A DNA stretch of 64,000 nucleotides. Origin: Janibacter alkaliphilus (GTDB lineage: Bacteria; Actinomycetota; Actinomycetes; Actinomycetales; Dermatophilaceae). Made by a program: the position numbers and the translations under genes. The DNA lies in NCBI RefSeq assembly GCF_013408565.1, contig NZ_JACBZX010000001.1, forward strand, positions 186,001 through 250,000, given 5' to 3'. This document shows, one piece after another, positions 35,320-43,118 of the stretch. The notes under the pieces are model-generated. The model saw nothing but the letters and a program-made list of their open reading frames with translations, searched no databases and was not told where the DNA came from. The number at the start of each line of letters is the position of its first letter. The first letter of the stretch is position 1.

Positions 35320-37779
35320 TCAGAGCTTCTCCAGCGGGGCGTAGCGCAGCAGCAGGCGCTTGACGCCGGTCTCACCGCCGAAGTCGACATGGGCCTGCGC
35401 CTTGTCCCCCTCGCCGTCGACGCGGACGACGGTGCCCAGGCCGAAGACGTCGTGGGTCACCCGCTCCCCCGCGGTCAGCGAGATCGCCGGCCGGTTGCCC
35501 GGGGACCGCACCCCTGGCCGGGCCGCGAGCCGGGCCACCGCAGGCTCGGCGCCGCGCGCGCCGGCGCCGCGGCCACCGCCGACGCCTCCGCCGGTGGGAC
35601 CGGTGCGCTCCCAGCGCACGAGGTCCTCGGGGATCTCGTCGAGGAAGCGGGACGGCGGGTTGTACTGCGGGGTGCCGAAGGCGGAGCGGACCACCGCCCG
35701 AGACAGGTGCAGCCGCTCCCGGGCCCGGGTGATGCCGACGTAGGCCAGGCGACGCTCCTCCTCGAGCTCGGTGGGGCTGCCGAGGCTGCGCAGGTGGGGG
35801 AAGGTGCCGTCCTCGAGCCCGGTGAGGAAGACCACCGGGAACTCCAGGCCCTTGGCGGTGTGCAGCGTCATCAGCGTGACCACCCCGGTCTCGTCGGCCT
35901 CGGGGCCGTCCGGGATCTCGTCGGCGTCGGCCACCAGGCTGACCTGCTCGAGGAAGGCGTCGAGGTCGATGTCCTCGCCCTCGGCGGAGCGGACGGCGTC
36001 GAACTCCCGGGCCACCCCGACGAGCTCGGTGAGGTTCTCCAGCCGGGTCTCGTCCTGAGGGTCGCGACTCTCCCGGAGCGCGTCGACGTAGCCGGTGCGC
36101 TCCAGCACCGCCTCCAGCAGGTCACCGATGCCGCCGCCGGCCTCGCGCAGGTCGGTCAGCCCCTCCAGCAGCGCGGTGAAGCCACGGATCGCGGTCACCG
36201 ACCGGGTGGCGATGCCCGGGGCGTCCTGCGGACGGCCCAGGGCCGCGACGAAGGGGATCTGCTCCCGCTCGGCCAGCTGGGCGATCGCCGCCTCGGCCCG
36301 GTCGCCGATGCCCCGCTTGGGGGTGTTGAGGATGCGGCGCAGGTTGACCGTGTCGGTGGGGTTGGCGACCACCCGGAGGTAGGCCAGGGCGTCCTTGACC
36401 TCGCGCCGCTCGTAGAAGCGGGTGCCGCCGACGACCTTGTAGGGCAGCCCGACCCGGACGAAGACCTCCTCCAGCGCCCGGGACTGGGCGTTGGTCCGGT
36501 AGAAGACGGCGACGTCGCTGGGGCGCACGCCGTGCTCGTCGGTGAGGCTGTCGATGGTGGTGGCGACGAAGGAGGCCTCGTCGTGCTCGTTGTCGGCGAC
36601 GTAGCCGACGATCTGCTCGCCGTCCCCGGCCTGGGTCCACAGGTTCTTCTTGCGGCGGGACTCGTTGCGCTCGATGACCGCGTTGGCCGCGCCCAGGATG
36701 GTCTGGGTGGAGCGGTAGTTCTGCTCCAGCAGGATCGTGCGGGCGTCCGGGTAGTCCTGCTCGAACTCGACGATGTTGCGGATCGAGGCCCCGCGGAAGG
36801 CGTAGATCGACTGGTCGGCGTCACCGACGACGACGAGCTCGCTCGGGCCCACCGAGTGCTCGCCGAGATCGGCGTCGCGGTCCCCGCCTACGAGGGTGCG
36901 CACCAGCATGTACTGGGCGTGGTTGGTGTCCTGGTACTCGTCGACCATGACGTGCCGGAAGCGCCGTCGGTAGTGCTCGGCCACGTCCGGGAAGGCCTGC
37001 AGGAGGTGCACGGTGGTCATGATGATGTCGTCGAAGTCCAGCGCGTTCGCCTGGCGCAACCGTTGCTGGTAGCCGGTGTAGACCTCGGCCAGGGTGCGCT
37101 CGGCCGGGGTGCTGGCCGGTCCGCCGCCGCTGTCCAGGTCGTGCTCGCTGCCGACCCGCCGGGCGTACTCCTCCTCGTCGACGAGCTCGTTCTTGAGGTT
37201 GCTGATCTGGTGGCCGAAGGAGCGCGGCGGGTAGCGCTTGGGGTCGAGGTCCAGGTCGCGCATGACCAGGGCGACCAGGCGCTGGCTGTCCGCGGCGTCG
37301 TAGATCGAGAAGCTCGAGCGCATGCCCACCTTCGACGCCTCGCGGCGCAGGATCCGCACGCACGCCGAGTGGAAGGTCATCACCCACATCGCGCGCGAGT
37401 GTGGGCCGACGAGGTCCTCGACGCGCTCGCGCATCTCGGCCGCCGCCTTGTTGGTGAAGGTGATCGCCAGGATGCTGCCGGGCGAGACCCCGCGGGCGCC
37501 GAGCAGGTGGGCGATGCGGTGGGTCAGCACCCGGGTCTTGCCGGAGCCGGCACCGGCGACGATGAGCAGCGGGGAGCCGGTGTGCAGGACCGCCTCGCGC
37601 TGCTGCTGGTTGAGCCCGGCGAGCAGCTCCTCGGGGTCGGCGGGCGCGACCGGGCCGGGATGCTCGCTCCGCGCCGGACCCTCCTCGGTCATCGCCCAGG
37701 TGGGCACGCCCGCGTCGGTCACGTCGGTGCCCCAGCCACCGGCCGGGGCGTCGGGGAGGTCGTCGAAGAGGCTGCTCAT
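35320..37779 (-). CDS. pcrA: ATP-dependent DNA helicase, UvrD/PcrA type
   Basis: 819-residue superfamily 1A helicase for repair and plasmid/replication conflict handling. In order: Q motif LNQQQREAVLH, Walker A VAGAGSGKTRVL (about residue 74), motif Ia ITFTNKAAAEMRER, motif II VDEYQDTN, motif III VGDADQSIYAFRGA, motif IV EQNYRST, motif V TLHTAKGLEFPVVFLTG and motif VI RRLAYVGITRAR. The C-terminus (HDVFGLGTVVRVDG) is the small barrel known in PcrA to contact RNA polymerase. It lies 13 nt downstream of the rhodanese gene. Confidence 0.97.
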   Translation of the reverse strand: MSSLFDDLPDAPAGGWGTDVTDAGVPTWAMTEEGPARSEHPGPVAPADPEELLAGLNQQQREAVLHTGSPLLIVAGAGSGKTRVLTHRIAHLLGARGVSPGSILAITFTNKAAAEMRERVEDLVGPHSRAMWVMTFHSACVRILRREASKVGMRSSFSIYDAADSQRLVALVMRDLDLDPKRYPPRSFGHQISNLKNELVDEEEYARRVGSEHDLDSGGGPASTPAERTLAEVYTGYQQRLRQANALDFDDIIMTTVHLLQAFPDVAEHYRRRFRHVMVDEYQDTNHAQYMLVRTLVGGDRDADLGEHSVGPSELVVVGDADQSIYAFRGASIRNIVEFEQDYPDARTILLEQNYRSTQTILGAANAVIERNESRRKKNLWTQAGDGEQIVGYVADNEHDEASFVATTIDSLTDEHGVRPSDVAVFYRTNAQSRALEEVFVRVGLPYKVVGGTRFYERREVKDALAYLRVVANPTDTVNLRRILNTPKRGIGDRAEAAIAQLAEREQIPFVAALGRPQDAPGIATRSVTAIRGFTALLEGLTDLREAGGGIGDLLEAVLERTGYVDALRESRDPQDETRLENLTELVGVAREFDAVRSAEGEDIDLDAFLEQVSLVADADEIPDGPEADETGVVTLMTLHTAKGLEFPVVFLTGLEDGTFPHLRSLGSPTELEEERRLAYVGITRARERLHLSRAVVRSAFGTPQYNPPSRFLDEIPEDLVRWERTGPTGGGVGGGRGAGARGAEPAVARLAARPGVRSPGNRPAISLTAGERVTHDVFGLGTVVRVDGEGDKAQAHVDFGGETGVKRLLLRYAPLEKL

Positions 37780-37792
37780 CTCGCGGCCAACC

Positions 37793-38260
37793 CTACGTCG
37801 CGCCGGTGACCGCCTCCGGCGACGAGTCCCACGCCCGGACCGGGAGCCCGTCGGCCAGCCACGCCTCGAAGCCGCCCACGACGTCGCCGGCGCGCCGCAC
37901 CCCGATCTCGCGCAGGGCCTGGGCGGCCAGGGACGAGCTGTACCCCTGCTGGCAGAGCACGAGGACGCGGGCAGCGGCGTCGGCCTGCGGCAGCGCCGCG
38001 CCCGAGGACGGGTCGAGCCGCCACTCCAGGACGTTGCGGTCGACGACGAGCACGCCGGGCAGGTCGACCTCGCCGTGGCGGGCGCGCTGCTCCACCGGGC
38101 GGGTGTCGACGATGAGCGCCCCGTCGCCGGCCTCGGCGAGCGCCTGTGCCGGGGTGACCCGGTCGATCTGCTCCCGGGCTCGCGCGAGCAGACCGTCGAT
38201 GCCCGGGGCGCCGGCCGGGGTCTCGCCAGGGGTCTCGTCGGGGGTATCGGTAGAGGTCAC
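37793..38260 (-). CDS. Rhodanese-like domain protein
   Basis: 155 residues, one rhodanese fold. GALIVDTRPVEQRARHGEVDL is the CH2A-like region; VLVLCQQGYSSSLAAQAL holds the active-site loop CQQGYSS, with catalytic cysteine. The N-terminus is a Pro/Thr/Gly-rich extension. It overlaps cysteine dioxygenase by ATGA, so it most likely handles sulfane sulfur or sulfite from cysteine breakdown. Confidence 0.92.
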   Translation of the reverse strand: MTSTDTPDETPGETPAGAPGIDGLLARAREQIDRVTPAQALAEAGDGALIVDTRPVEQRARHGEVDLPGVLVVDRNVLEWRLDPSSGAALPQADAAARVLVLCQQGYSSSLAAQALREIGVRRAGDVVGGFEAWLADGLPVRAWDSSPEAVTGAT

Positions 38261-38748
38261 GACGGCTCGCGCTGCTCCACGGCGGCCACCTCGAGCCGGC
38301 CCGCGACGAGGTCGTAGCGGGTCATCTGTGCCAGGGACGGCGAGTACGCGTGCACGCTGACCGCCTCGTCCTCACCGAGGTTGACCACCTCGTGGGTGTG
38401 CGCGCCGCCGTAGGCCCTGCCCTCGTCCGAGGGCAGCTGCTGCGCCTGCAGGCCGCTGGTCAGGGTGCGCTCGGTGAGCTCCCCGGCCACCACCGTGAAG
38501 GCGCCCATGCTGCCGCCGTGGTCGTGCCAGCCGGTGCTCGCCCCGGGCGGCCAGCGCAGCAGCCAGATCTGCAGGTGCGGGGTGCGCGAGATCTCCGCCC
38601 AGCTGCGCTGGGTCGGGTCCCCGTCGGGGCGGGTGGTCGGCTGCTGCACCAGCTCGGGGTCGCGGGCGAAGAGATTGGCCAGGCGCAGCAGGTGCACGGG
38701 GGTGAAGTGACGCACGCCCACGGTGGGGCCGTCGGTGATGATGCTCAT
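38257..38748 (-). CDS. Cysteine dioxygenase family protein
   Basis: 163-residue cupin that should oxidise cysteine to cysteine sulfinate using Fe(II). The metal site is GWHDHGGSMGAF (two His) with a third His in GGAHTHEVVNLG, and SVHAYSPSLAQMTRY near the end matches bacterial CDO. ATG 38748 was chosen because GGAGAA precedes it by 5 nt. It is first in a unit with rhodanese and pcrA and lies behind a cysteine-containing leader ORF. Confidence 0.9.
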   Translation of the reverse strand: MSIITDGPTVGVRHFTPVHLLRLANLFARDPELVQQPTTRPDGDPTQRSWAEISRTPHLQIWLLRWPPGASTGWHDHGGSMGAFTVVAGELTERTLTSGLQAQQLPSDEGRAYGGAHTHEVVNLGEDEAVSVHAYSPSLAQMTRYDLVAGRLEVAAVEQREPS

Positions 38749-38800
38749 GGGTTCTCCGGTGGGGTCGAGGGCGCCGGGCACGGCGCGGGTCGGGGCCGTG

Positions 38801-38857
38801 TCAGACCGCGTGACAGACGCGGGACCAGCGCATGGCCTGGTGCGTCGTGGAGAACAT
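38801..38857 (-). CDS. Putative 18-residue leader peptide with C-terminal Cys (MFSTTHQAMRWSRVCHAV)
   Basis: A short ORF on the minus strand ends 52 nt before the cysteine dioxygenase start. The peptide closes with RVCHAV. Small ORFs with cysteine near the end precede sulfur-metabolism genes in many actinobacteria, and in mycobacteria such leaders are known to give cysteine-responsive attenuation. Here, slow translation at the Cys codon would sense cysteine. No Shine-Dalgarno is seen. It was called because of its place and composition. Confidence 0.62.
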   Translation of the reverse strand: MFSTTHQAMRWSRVCHAV

Positions 38858-38899
38858 GCCGCCAGTCAAGCACGGCGCGAGCACTCCGGGCGAGCGGGA

Positions 38900-38905
38900 T
38901 ACAGT
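38900..38905 (+). promoter_or_regulatory. -10 element TACAGT for a leaderless GNAT transcript
   Basis: TACAGT ends 7 nt before ATG 38913. This spacing puts the transcription start at or next to the start codon, as expected for leaderless mRNAs common in actinobacteria. No Shine-Dalgarno precedes the ATG. Confidence 0.5.
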
Positions 38906-38912
38906 CCGTGAG

Positions 38913-39524
38913 ATGGCCCACCTGGTACGACCGGACGCGCGCTACCACGCGTCCTACCTGGCCGCCCACGACGAGCTGGTCCGCGAGTCCGCGGACGGCC
39001 AGGCGGCACGGGACGGCGACGGGGACTGGCAGCAGGCGCCGGATCCGACGACCGGCTTCGCCGGCCTCTCCTTCACCCGTGAGTCCCTGGAGGACCCGGC
39101 CGAGTTCCGTCGGCTGGTCGCCGCCCGTCGGGCCGAGGAGCTGCCGGAGACGCCGCGACCCGCCGGCCGGGTCCCGTGCACCTTCCTCTGGCTGGTCGAG
39201 GGCGAGGAGTACCTCGGCTCCTTCGCCCTGCGGCACGAGCTCACACCCTGGCTGCTGGACCAGGGCGGGCACATCGGCTACCGGGTCCGGCCGTCCGCCC
39301 GCGAGCGTGGGCACGGCAGGACCGGCCTGGAGCAGACCCTGGAGCTGGCCGCCGAGATGGGCATGCCGCGGGTGCTGATCACCTGCCGCGAGGACAACCT
39401 CGCCTCCCGGCGGGTGATCGAGCACGTCGGCGGTGTGCTCGAGGACGTGCGCGGCGGCATGCGCCGCTGCTGGGTCGAGCTCGGCCCGTCGCCGTCCCCG
39501 GACGGGGTGCGCCCCCGGCCGTGA
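38913..39524 (+). CDS. GNAT-family N-acetyltransferase
   Basis: 203 residues. The C-terminal half carries the acetyl-CoA fold: FLWLVEGEEYLGSFALRHEL, then GYRVRPSARERGHGRTGLEQ with the pyrophosphate loop, then PRVLITCREDNLASRRVIEH, typical of the RimJ/RimL-like branch. The N-terminal half (DARYHASYLAAHDELV) is less conserved. The acceptor is unknown. ATG 38913 fits the leaderless promoter; the longer frame from 38832 overlaps the leader peptide region on the other strand. Tail-to-tail with the SARP gene, 22 nt apart. Confidence 0.88.
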   Translation: MAHLVRPDARYHASYLAAHDELVRESADGQAARDGDGDWQQAPDPTTGFAGLSFTRESLEDPAEFRRLVAARRAEELPETPRPAGRVPCTFLWLVEGEEYLGSFALRHELTPWLLDQGGHIGYRVRPSARERGHGRTGLEQTLELAAEMGMPRVLITCREDNLASRRVIEHVGGVLEDVRGGMRRCWVELGPSPSPDGVRPRP

Positions 39525-39546
39525 CGGTGCCCGCGCCGCCGCGCGG

Positions 39547-40359
39547 TCACCGCAGCCGACGCACCCCGGCACCGCTGACCATGGCGGTCCGGGCACCGCT
39601 CATCGGCACCGGCCCCCCGGTGGTGCGGCGGGCGCGACGCTCGGCCCGCATCGGTTCCACGAGCTCCTCGAACTTCGCGCTCGGGGCGACCCCGAACTCT
39701 CGGACGCTGCGTCGGTGGAAGTCCTCGTAGACCTGCCAGGCGGCCACCCGGTCACCCTCGAGCAGGTGGATGGTGGCCAACGCCCGGTGGACGCTCTCGC
39801 GCATCGGGTCCAGCTCGGCCGCGGCACGGGCCAGCGGCAGCGCGTCGGCCGGGTCGTCCTCCATCTGCCGCCGCACCACGGTCGAGATGCGGTCCAGCAC
39901 ACCCTGGCGCAGCCGGTCCCGCTCGGTGACCACCCACTCGTCGTACCAGCCCGGCAGCAGCTCCTCCACGCCGAGCAGATAGCCGGCCTCGGCCGCCGGG
40001 GCGACCTCCTGGCGCGGCGCCCGCAGGCGGTCGCGCAGCATGGCGACGTCGGTGCTCGCCCGGCCGGCCAGCTGCAGGGTCTCCTGCTCGGCGTCGAGCA
40101 GCCCCGGCGCCCGCCGTCGCAGCTCGACGGCGGCGGTGCGCAGGTTGGCCGACGCCCGGGCCTCGTTGCTGTCCGGCCAGAGCATGCCGGCGAGCACGCT
40201 GCGTCTGCGGGCACCGACCAGCGCGAGCAGCGCAACCAGGCGCTGCTCCCGTGGTGGGACCTTGATCTCCCGGCCCTGGGTCTCCAGGTGCCAGGACCCG
40301 AGCACGCGGACCTGCCAGGTCCGCGCACCCCCCCGTGGGTCGTTCGTCGTATGTGTCAT
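39547..40359 (-). CDS. SARP-type transcriptional regulator (OmpR-like wHTH plus BTAD)
   Basis: 270 residues. Residues 15-95 form an OmpR-like winged helix (QVRVLGSWHLETQGREIKV, then PPREQRLVALLALVGA and ANLRTAAVELRRRAPGLL). The bacterial transcriptional activator domain fills most of the rest (ALPLARAAAELDPMRESVHR, HLLEGDRVAAWQVYEDF). No ATPase or TPR extension, so a short SARP. ATG 40359 has GGGAGG at 5-6 nt. It is divergent from an exopolysaccharide locus and is the best candidate to control it; in other actinobacteria SARPs activate secondary metabolism or similar loci. Confidence 0.87.
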   Translation of the reverse strand: MTHTTNDPRGGARTWQVRVLGSWHLETQGREIKVPPREQRLVALLALVGARRRSVLAGMLWPDSNEARASANLRTAAVELRRRAPGLLDAEQETLQLAGRASTDVAMLRDRLRAPRQEVAPAAEAGYLLGVEELLPGWYDEWVVTERDRLRQGVLDRISTVVRRQMEDDPADALPLARAAAELDPMRESVHRALATIHLLEGDRVAAWQVYEDFHRRSVREFGVAPSAKFEELVEPMRAERRARRTTGGPVPMSGARTAMVSGAGVRRLR

Positions 40360-40458
40360 GTCGCCCTCCCCCGGCGCGACACAGCCTCCCTCGAGGATCC
40401 GGGGAACCGCTGGCGCGCCGCTGGCACGACAGTAGCCAGACCGACTGCCGCCGTGAAG

Positions 40459-40479
40459 GTTCGGACGAACTATCCGAAC
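40459..40479. promoter_or_regulatory. Candidate operator GTTCGG-N9-CCGAAC
   Basis: An inverted repeat in the 345-nt gap between the SARP gene and the epimerase gene, 100 nt upstream of the SARP start. The local run TTCGGACGAAC then CCGAACGTGACGAA could also be read as direct repeats, which SARPs prefer. The gap holds no gene. Confidence 0.4.
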
Positions 40480-40661
40480 GTGACGAAGGCGACCCCGCAC
40501 GCTGCCGGGCGCTGTGCGCGCCTCCAGACTGCGCCGGAGCCAGGGCCGCCGCGCGTCGCGTCACGTCGTCATCACGCCGCCGTCACGCATGCGATGCGGG
40601 GCGGGGCGTTCACTGGGACGTGGCTGGTGAGCGTCGGTCCGGGGGGCAATCGGATCGGGGG

Positions 40662-40675
40662 CACCAGATCTGGTG
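40662..40675. promoter_or_regulatory. 14-bp perfect palindrome CACCAGATCTGGTG upstream of the epimerase gene
   Basis: Lies 29 nt before the epimerase ATG, where it would overlap the promoter or early leader. Candidate repressor site. Confidence 0.4.
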
Positions 40676-40704
40676 ACGACGCACACTCACACGGGAGGAC
40701 AGCC

Positions 40705-41706
40705 ATGCATGCACTGATCACCGGGGGGGCCGGCTTCATCGGCTCGCACCTGACCGAGCACCTGGTGGAGCAGGGGTGGACCGTCACGGCGCTGGACGAC
40801 CTCAGCACCGGGAGCGCGGAGAACCTCGACCCGGTCCGCCGTATGCCCGGTGGCGCCGGCGTCGAGCTGGTCCGTGGCTCGGTCACCGACAGCCCGCTGG
40901 TGCACCGGCTGGCCGACGGCGCCGACGTCATCTTCCACCTGGCCGCGGCGGTCGGAGTGCTGACCATCCAGCAGCAGACGCTGCACAGCATGCGGACCAA
41001 CCTGGCCGGCACCGAGACGGTCATGGAGGCGGCGCAGGCGCACGGGTCCACCGTCCTCTTCACCTCCACCAGCGAGGTCTACGGCAAGAACACGACGATC
41101 GGGCTGCGCGAGGACGACGACCGGGTGATGGGCTCGCCGCTGCTGAGCCGGTGGTCCTACGCGGAGGCCAAGGCCATCGACGAGACCCTGGTGCAGCAGT
41201 ACCACCTGCACCACGGGGTGCCCTCGGTCATCGTCCGGCTCTTCAACACCACCGGCCCGCGGCAGGCCGGCCGCTACGGGATGGTGGTGCCCCGCTTCGT
41301 CCGTCAGGCCCTCACCGGCGAGCCGCTGACGGTGTACGGCACCGGGCAGCAGACCCGCTGCTTCGGGCACGTGCACGACATGGTGCCGATGATCGCCACC
41401 CTCGCCCAGACCCCGGCCGCGCTGGGCAGCGTCTACAACATCGGCAACCCCGAGCAGATCTCCATCACCGGCCTGGCCGAGCGGGTCATCGCCCGCACCG
41501 GGTCCTCCAGCGACATCACCTACGTCGACTACCAGTCGGCCTACGGCCCCGGGTACGAGGACATGGAGCGCCGCGTCCCGGACTGCACCCGGCTGACGGA
41601 GCTCACCGGCTTCCGCCCCCGCCACGACCTCGACGACATCATCGACGACGTCGCCGCGCACATCTCCGGACGCCGGTCCGTCCCGGCCGACCGCGTCCCT
41701 GCCTGA
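40705..41706 (+). CDS. NAD-dependent nucleotide-sugar epimerase/dehydratase (extended SDR)
   Basis: 333 residues. It opens with the Rossmann motif ITGGAGFIGSHLTEHL; VIFHLAAAVGVLTIQQ and FTSTSEVYGK follow; the catalytic pair is WSYAEAKAIDE (Y-x3-K); RLFNTTGPRQAGRYGMVVPRF and TRCFGHVHDMVPMI bind the nucleotide sugar. The best general match is to UDP-glucose/UDP-GlcNAc 4-epimerases and UDP-glucuronate decarboxylases; I cannot choose between them. ATG 40705 has GGGAGG. First of four same-strand genes of the polysaccharide locus. Confidence 0.9.
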   Translation: MHALITGGAGFIGSHLTEHLVEQGWTVTALDDLSTGSAENLDPVRRMPGGAGVELVRGSVTDSPLVHRLADGADVIFHLAAAVGVLTIQQQTLHSMRTNLAGTETVMEAAQAHGSTVLFTSTSEVYGKNTTIGLREDDDRVMGSPLLSRWSYAEAKAIDETLVQQYHLHHGVPSVIVRLFNTTGPRQAGRYGMVVPRFVRQALTGEPLTVYGTGQQTRCFGHVHDMVPMIATLAQTPAALGSVYNIGNPEQISITGLAERVIARTGSSSDITYVDYQSAYGPGYEDMERRVPDCTRLTELTGFRPRHDLDDIIDDVAAHISGRRSVPADRVPA

Positions 41707-41714
41707 GCGGCCCC

Positions 41715-43118
41715 ATGATCTGGGTGGTCGTCCTCCTCGTCGTGGGGGTGAACCTGATCTTCTGGGGAAGCATCGGGCTCCTCCGCCTCGTCGACGACGT
41801 CCTCCTCCCAGGCCCGGACCGTCGCTTCCCCCAGGGAGATGGTCGGCACCGGGGGACCCCCCTCCGCTCCTCCCTCCCCCCGGCCGGCGGAGGGGGGTCC
41901 ACTGTCCGCACGGACCAGCTGGCGGTGCTCATGCCCGCGCACAACGAGGAGATGGTGATCGGCGCCAGCCTGGCGGCCATCACCGAGCTCGTCCCGGCGT
42001 CCCAGGTGCACGTGGTCTCGGACTACTCGAGCGACGCCACCGTCCAGATCGCCACCGACGCGGGCGTGCACGTCTTCGAGACCCCGACGAACGTGGGCAA
42101 GGCCGGGGCCCTGTCCTACGCGCTGCGCGAAGGGGGTCTGCTGGACCGGTACGAGGCGGTGATGATCCTCGACGCCGACACCCAGCTGCACCCGCGCTAC
42201 TTCGAGCGGGCGCTGCCGATGCTGGCCGACCCCGAGGTGGTCGCCGTGGCCGGCTGCGCGCACACCCGCTGGCAGCGCGCGATGGGTCCGGTCGGCGAGG
42301 TGATCGTCTCCCACCGGCAGCGGGTCTACGCGCTGACCCAGTGGCTGCTGAAGTACGGGCAGACCTGGCGCGCGATCAGCGCCACCCACATCGTCCCCGG
42401 CTTCGCCAGCATCTACCGCACCCGGGCGCTGCGGGAGATCGCCATCGACGCGCCGGGCCTGGTCATCGAGGACTTCAACATGACCTTCGAGATCTACGCC
42501 AAGGATCTCGGCCAGATCGCCTTCCACCCCGGCGCCATCGCCTACACCCAGGACCCAGACACCTACCGCGACTACGTCAAGCAGATGAAGCGCTGGTGCC
42601 TGGGGCTGTGGCAGACGATCCGGCGGCACCGCCCGCGCAAGCTCGTCTTCGGGCTCTCGCTGACCGCGATGATCACCGAGCTGGTCACCAGCAGCATCGC
42701 CTTCGTCCTGCTGCCGCTGGTCGCCCTGCTCATCGCCGCGCACACCCTCGTCCCCGAGGTGGCGGCGGTCCCGCTGCTCGGTGACGTCAGCGGGGCGCTG
42801 GCCGGTGAGCTCTCGCTGCTCACCCTGGCGATGGTCGTCTTCCTGCCCGACTACGCCCTCACCGTCGCGGTGGCCATCGCCGAGCGCCGGCCCCGGTACC
42901 TGCTCGTCGGGCTGCTCTTCATCCCGATGCGGGTCACCGACGCGGTGATCGCCCTGGGCGCGCTGCCGCGCGCGTGGCTGACCCGCTCCACCGGCACGTG
43001 GACGAGCCCGACCCGACGCGCGGTCGAGCCCTCGTCCGGCTCCGGCGCCGCCGACTCCCGCACCACCACCGACTCCCGCACCGAGACCGCCGTCAGCACG
43101 AGAGGGGCCACGACATGA
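41715..43118 (+). CDS. Processive membrane glycosyltransferase, family GT2 (cellulose/hyaluronan/PNAG-synthase type)
   Basis: 467 residues. One N-terminal helix (VVVLLVVGVNLIFWGSIGLL), a Gly/Pro/Arg-rich linker, then the GT-A domain: LAVLMPAHNEEMVIGASL, MILDADTQLHPRYF (DxD), VIEDFNMTFEIYAKD (acceptor ED) and QMKRWCLGLW (QxxRW). This full set marks enzymes that both polymerise and export a beta-linked polymer. Three to four C-terminal helices follow, then a Ser/Thr/Arg tail. The linker DNA holds a perfect 14-bp inverted repeat. Stop overlaps the deacetylase start by ATGA. Polymer identity not determined; GlcNAc is favoured by the neighbour. Confidence 0.9.
   Translation: MIWVVVLLVVGVNLIFWGSIGLLRLVDDVLLPGPDRRFPQGDGRHRGTPLRSSLPPAGGGGSTVRTDQLAVLMPAHNEEMVIGASLAAITELVPASQVHVVSDYSSDATVQIATDAGVHVFETPTNVGKAGALSYALREGGLLDRYEAVMILDADTQLHPRYFERALPMLADPEVVAVAGCAHTRWQRAMGPVGEVIVSHRQRVYALTQWLLKYGQTWRAISATHIVPGFASIYRTRALREIAIDAPGLVIEDFNMTFEIYAKDLGQIAFHPGAIAYTQDPDTYRDYVKQMKRWCLGLWQTIRRHRPRKLVFGLSLTAMITELVTSSIAFVLLPLVALLIAAHTLVPEVAAVPLLGDVSGALAGELSLLTLAMVVFLPDYALTVAVAIAERRPRYLLVGLLFIPMRVTDAVIALGALPRAWLTRSTGTWTSPTRRAVEPSSGSGAADSRTTTDSRTETAVSTRGATT
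41854..41900. repeat. Inverted repeat in the linker of the GT2 gene, with a polypyrimidine loop
   Basis: GGACCCCCCTCCGC (41854-41867) pairs perfectly with GCGGAGGGGGGTCC (41887-41900). The region between is mostly C and T. It encodes the flexible linker between the first helix and the catalytic domain, so coding constraint is low there. It could stall transcription or form an unusual DNA structure. Confidence 0.7.

Noticed and set aside
35071-37809. Plus-strand ORF of about 900 codons opposite pcrA
   Set aside because: Composition is typical of antisense to a GC-rich gene, and PcrA motifs are complete on the other strand.
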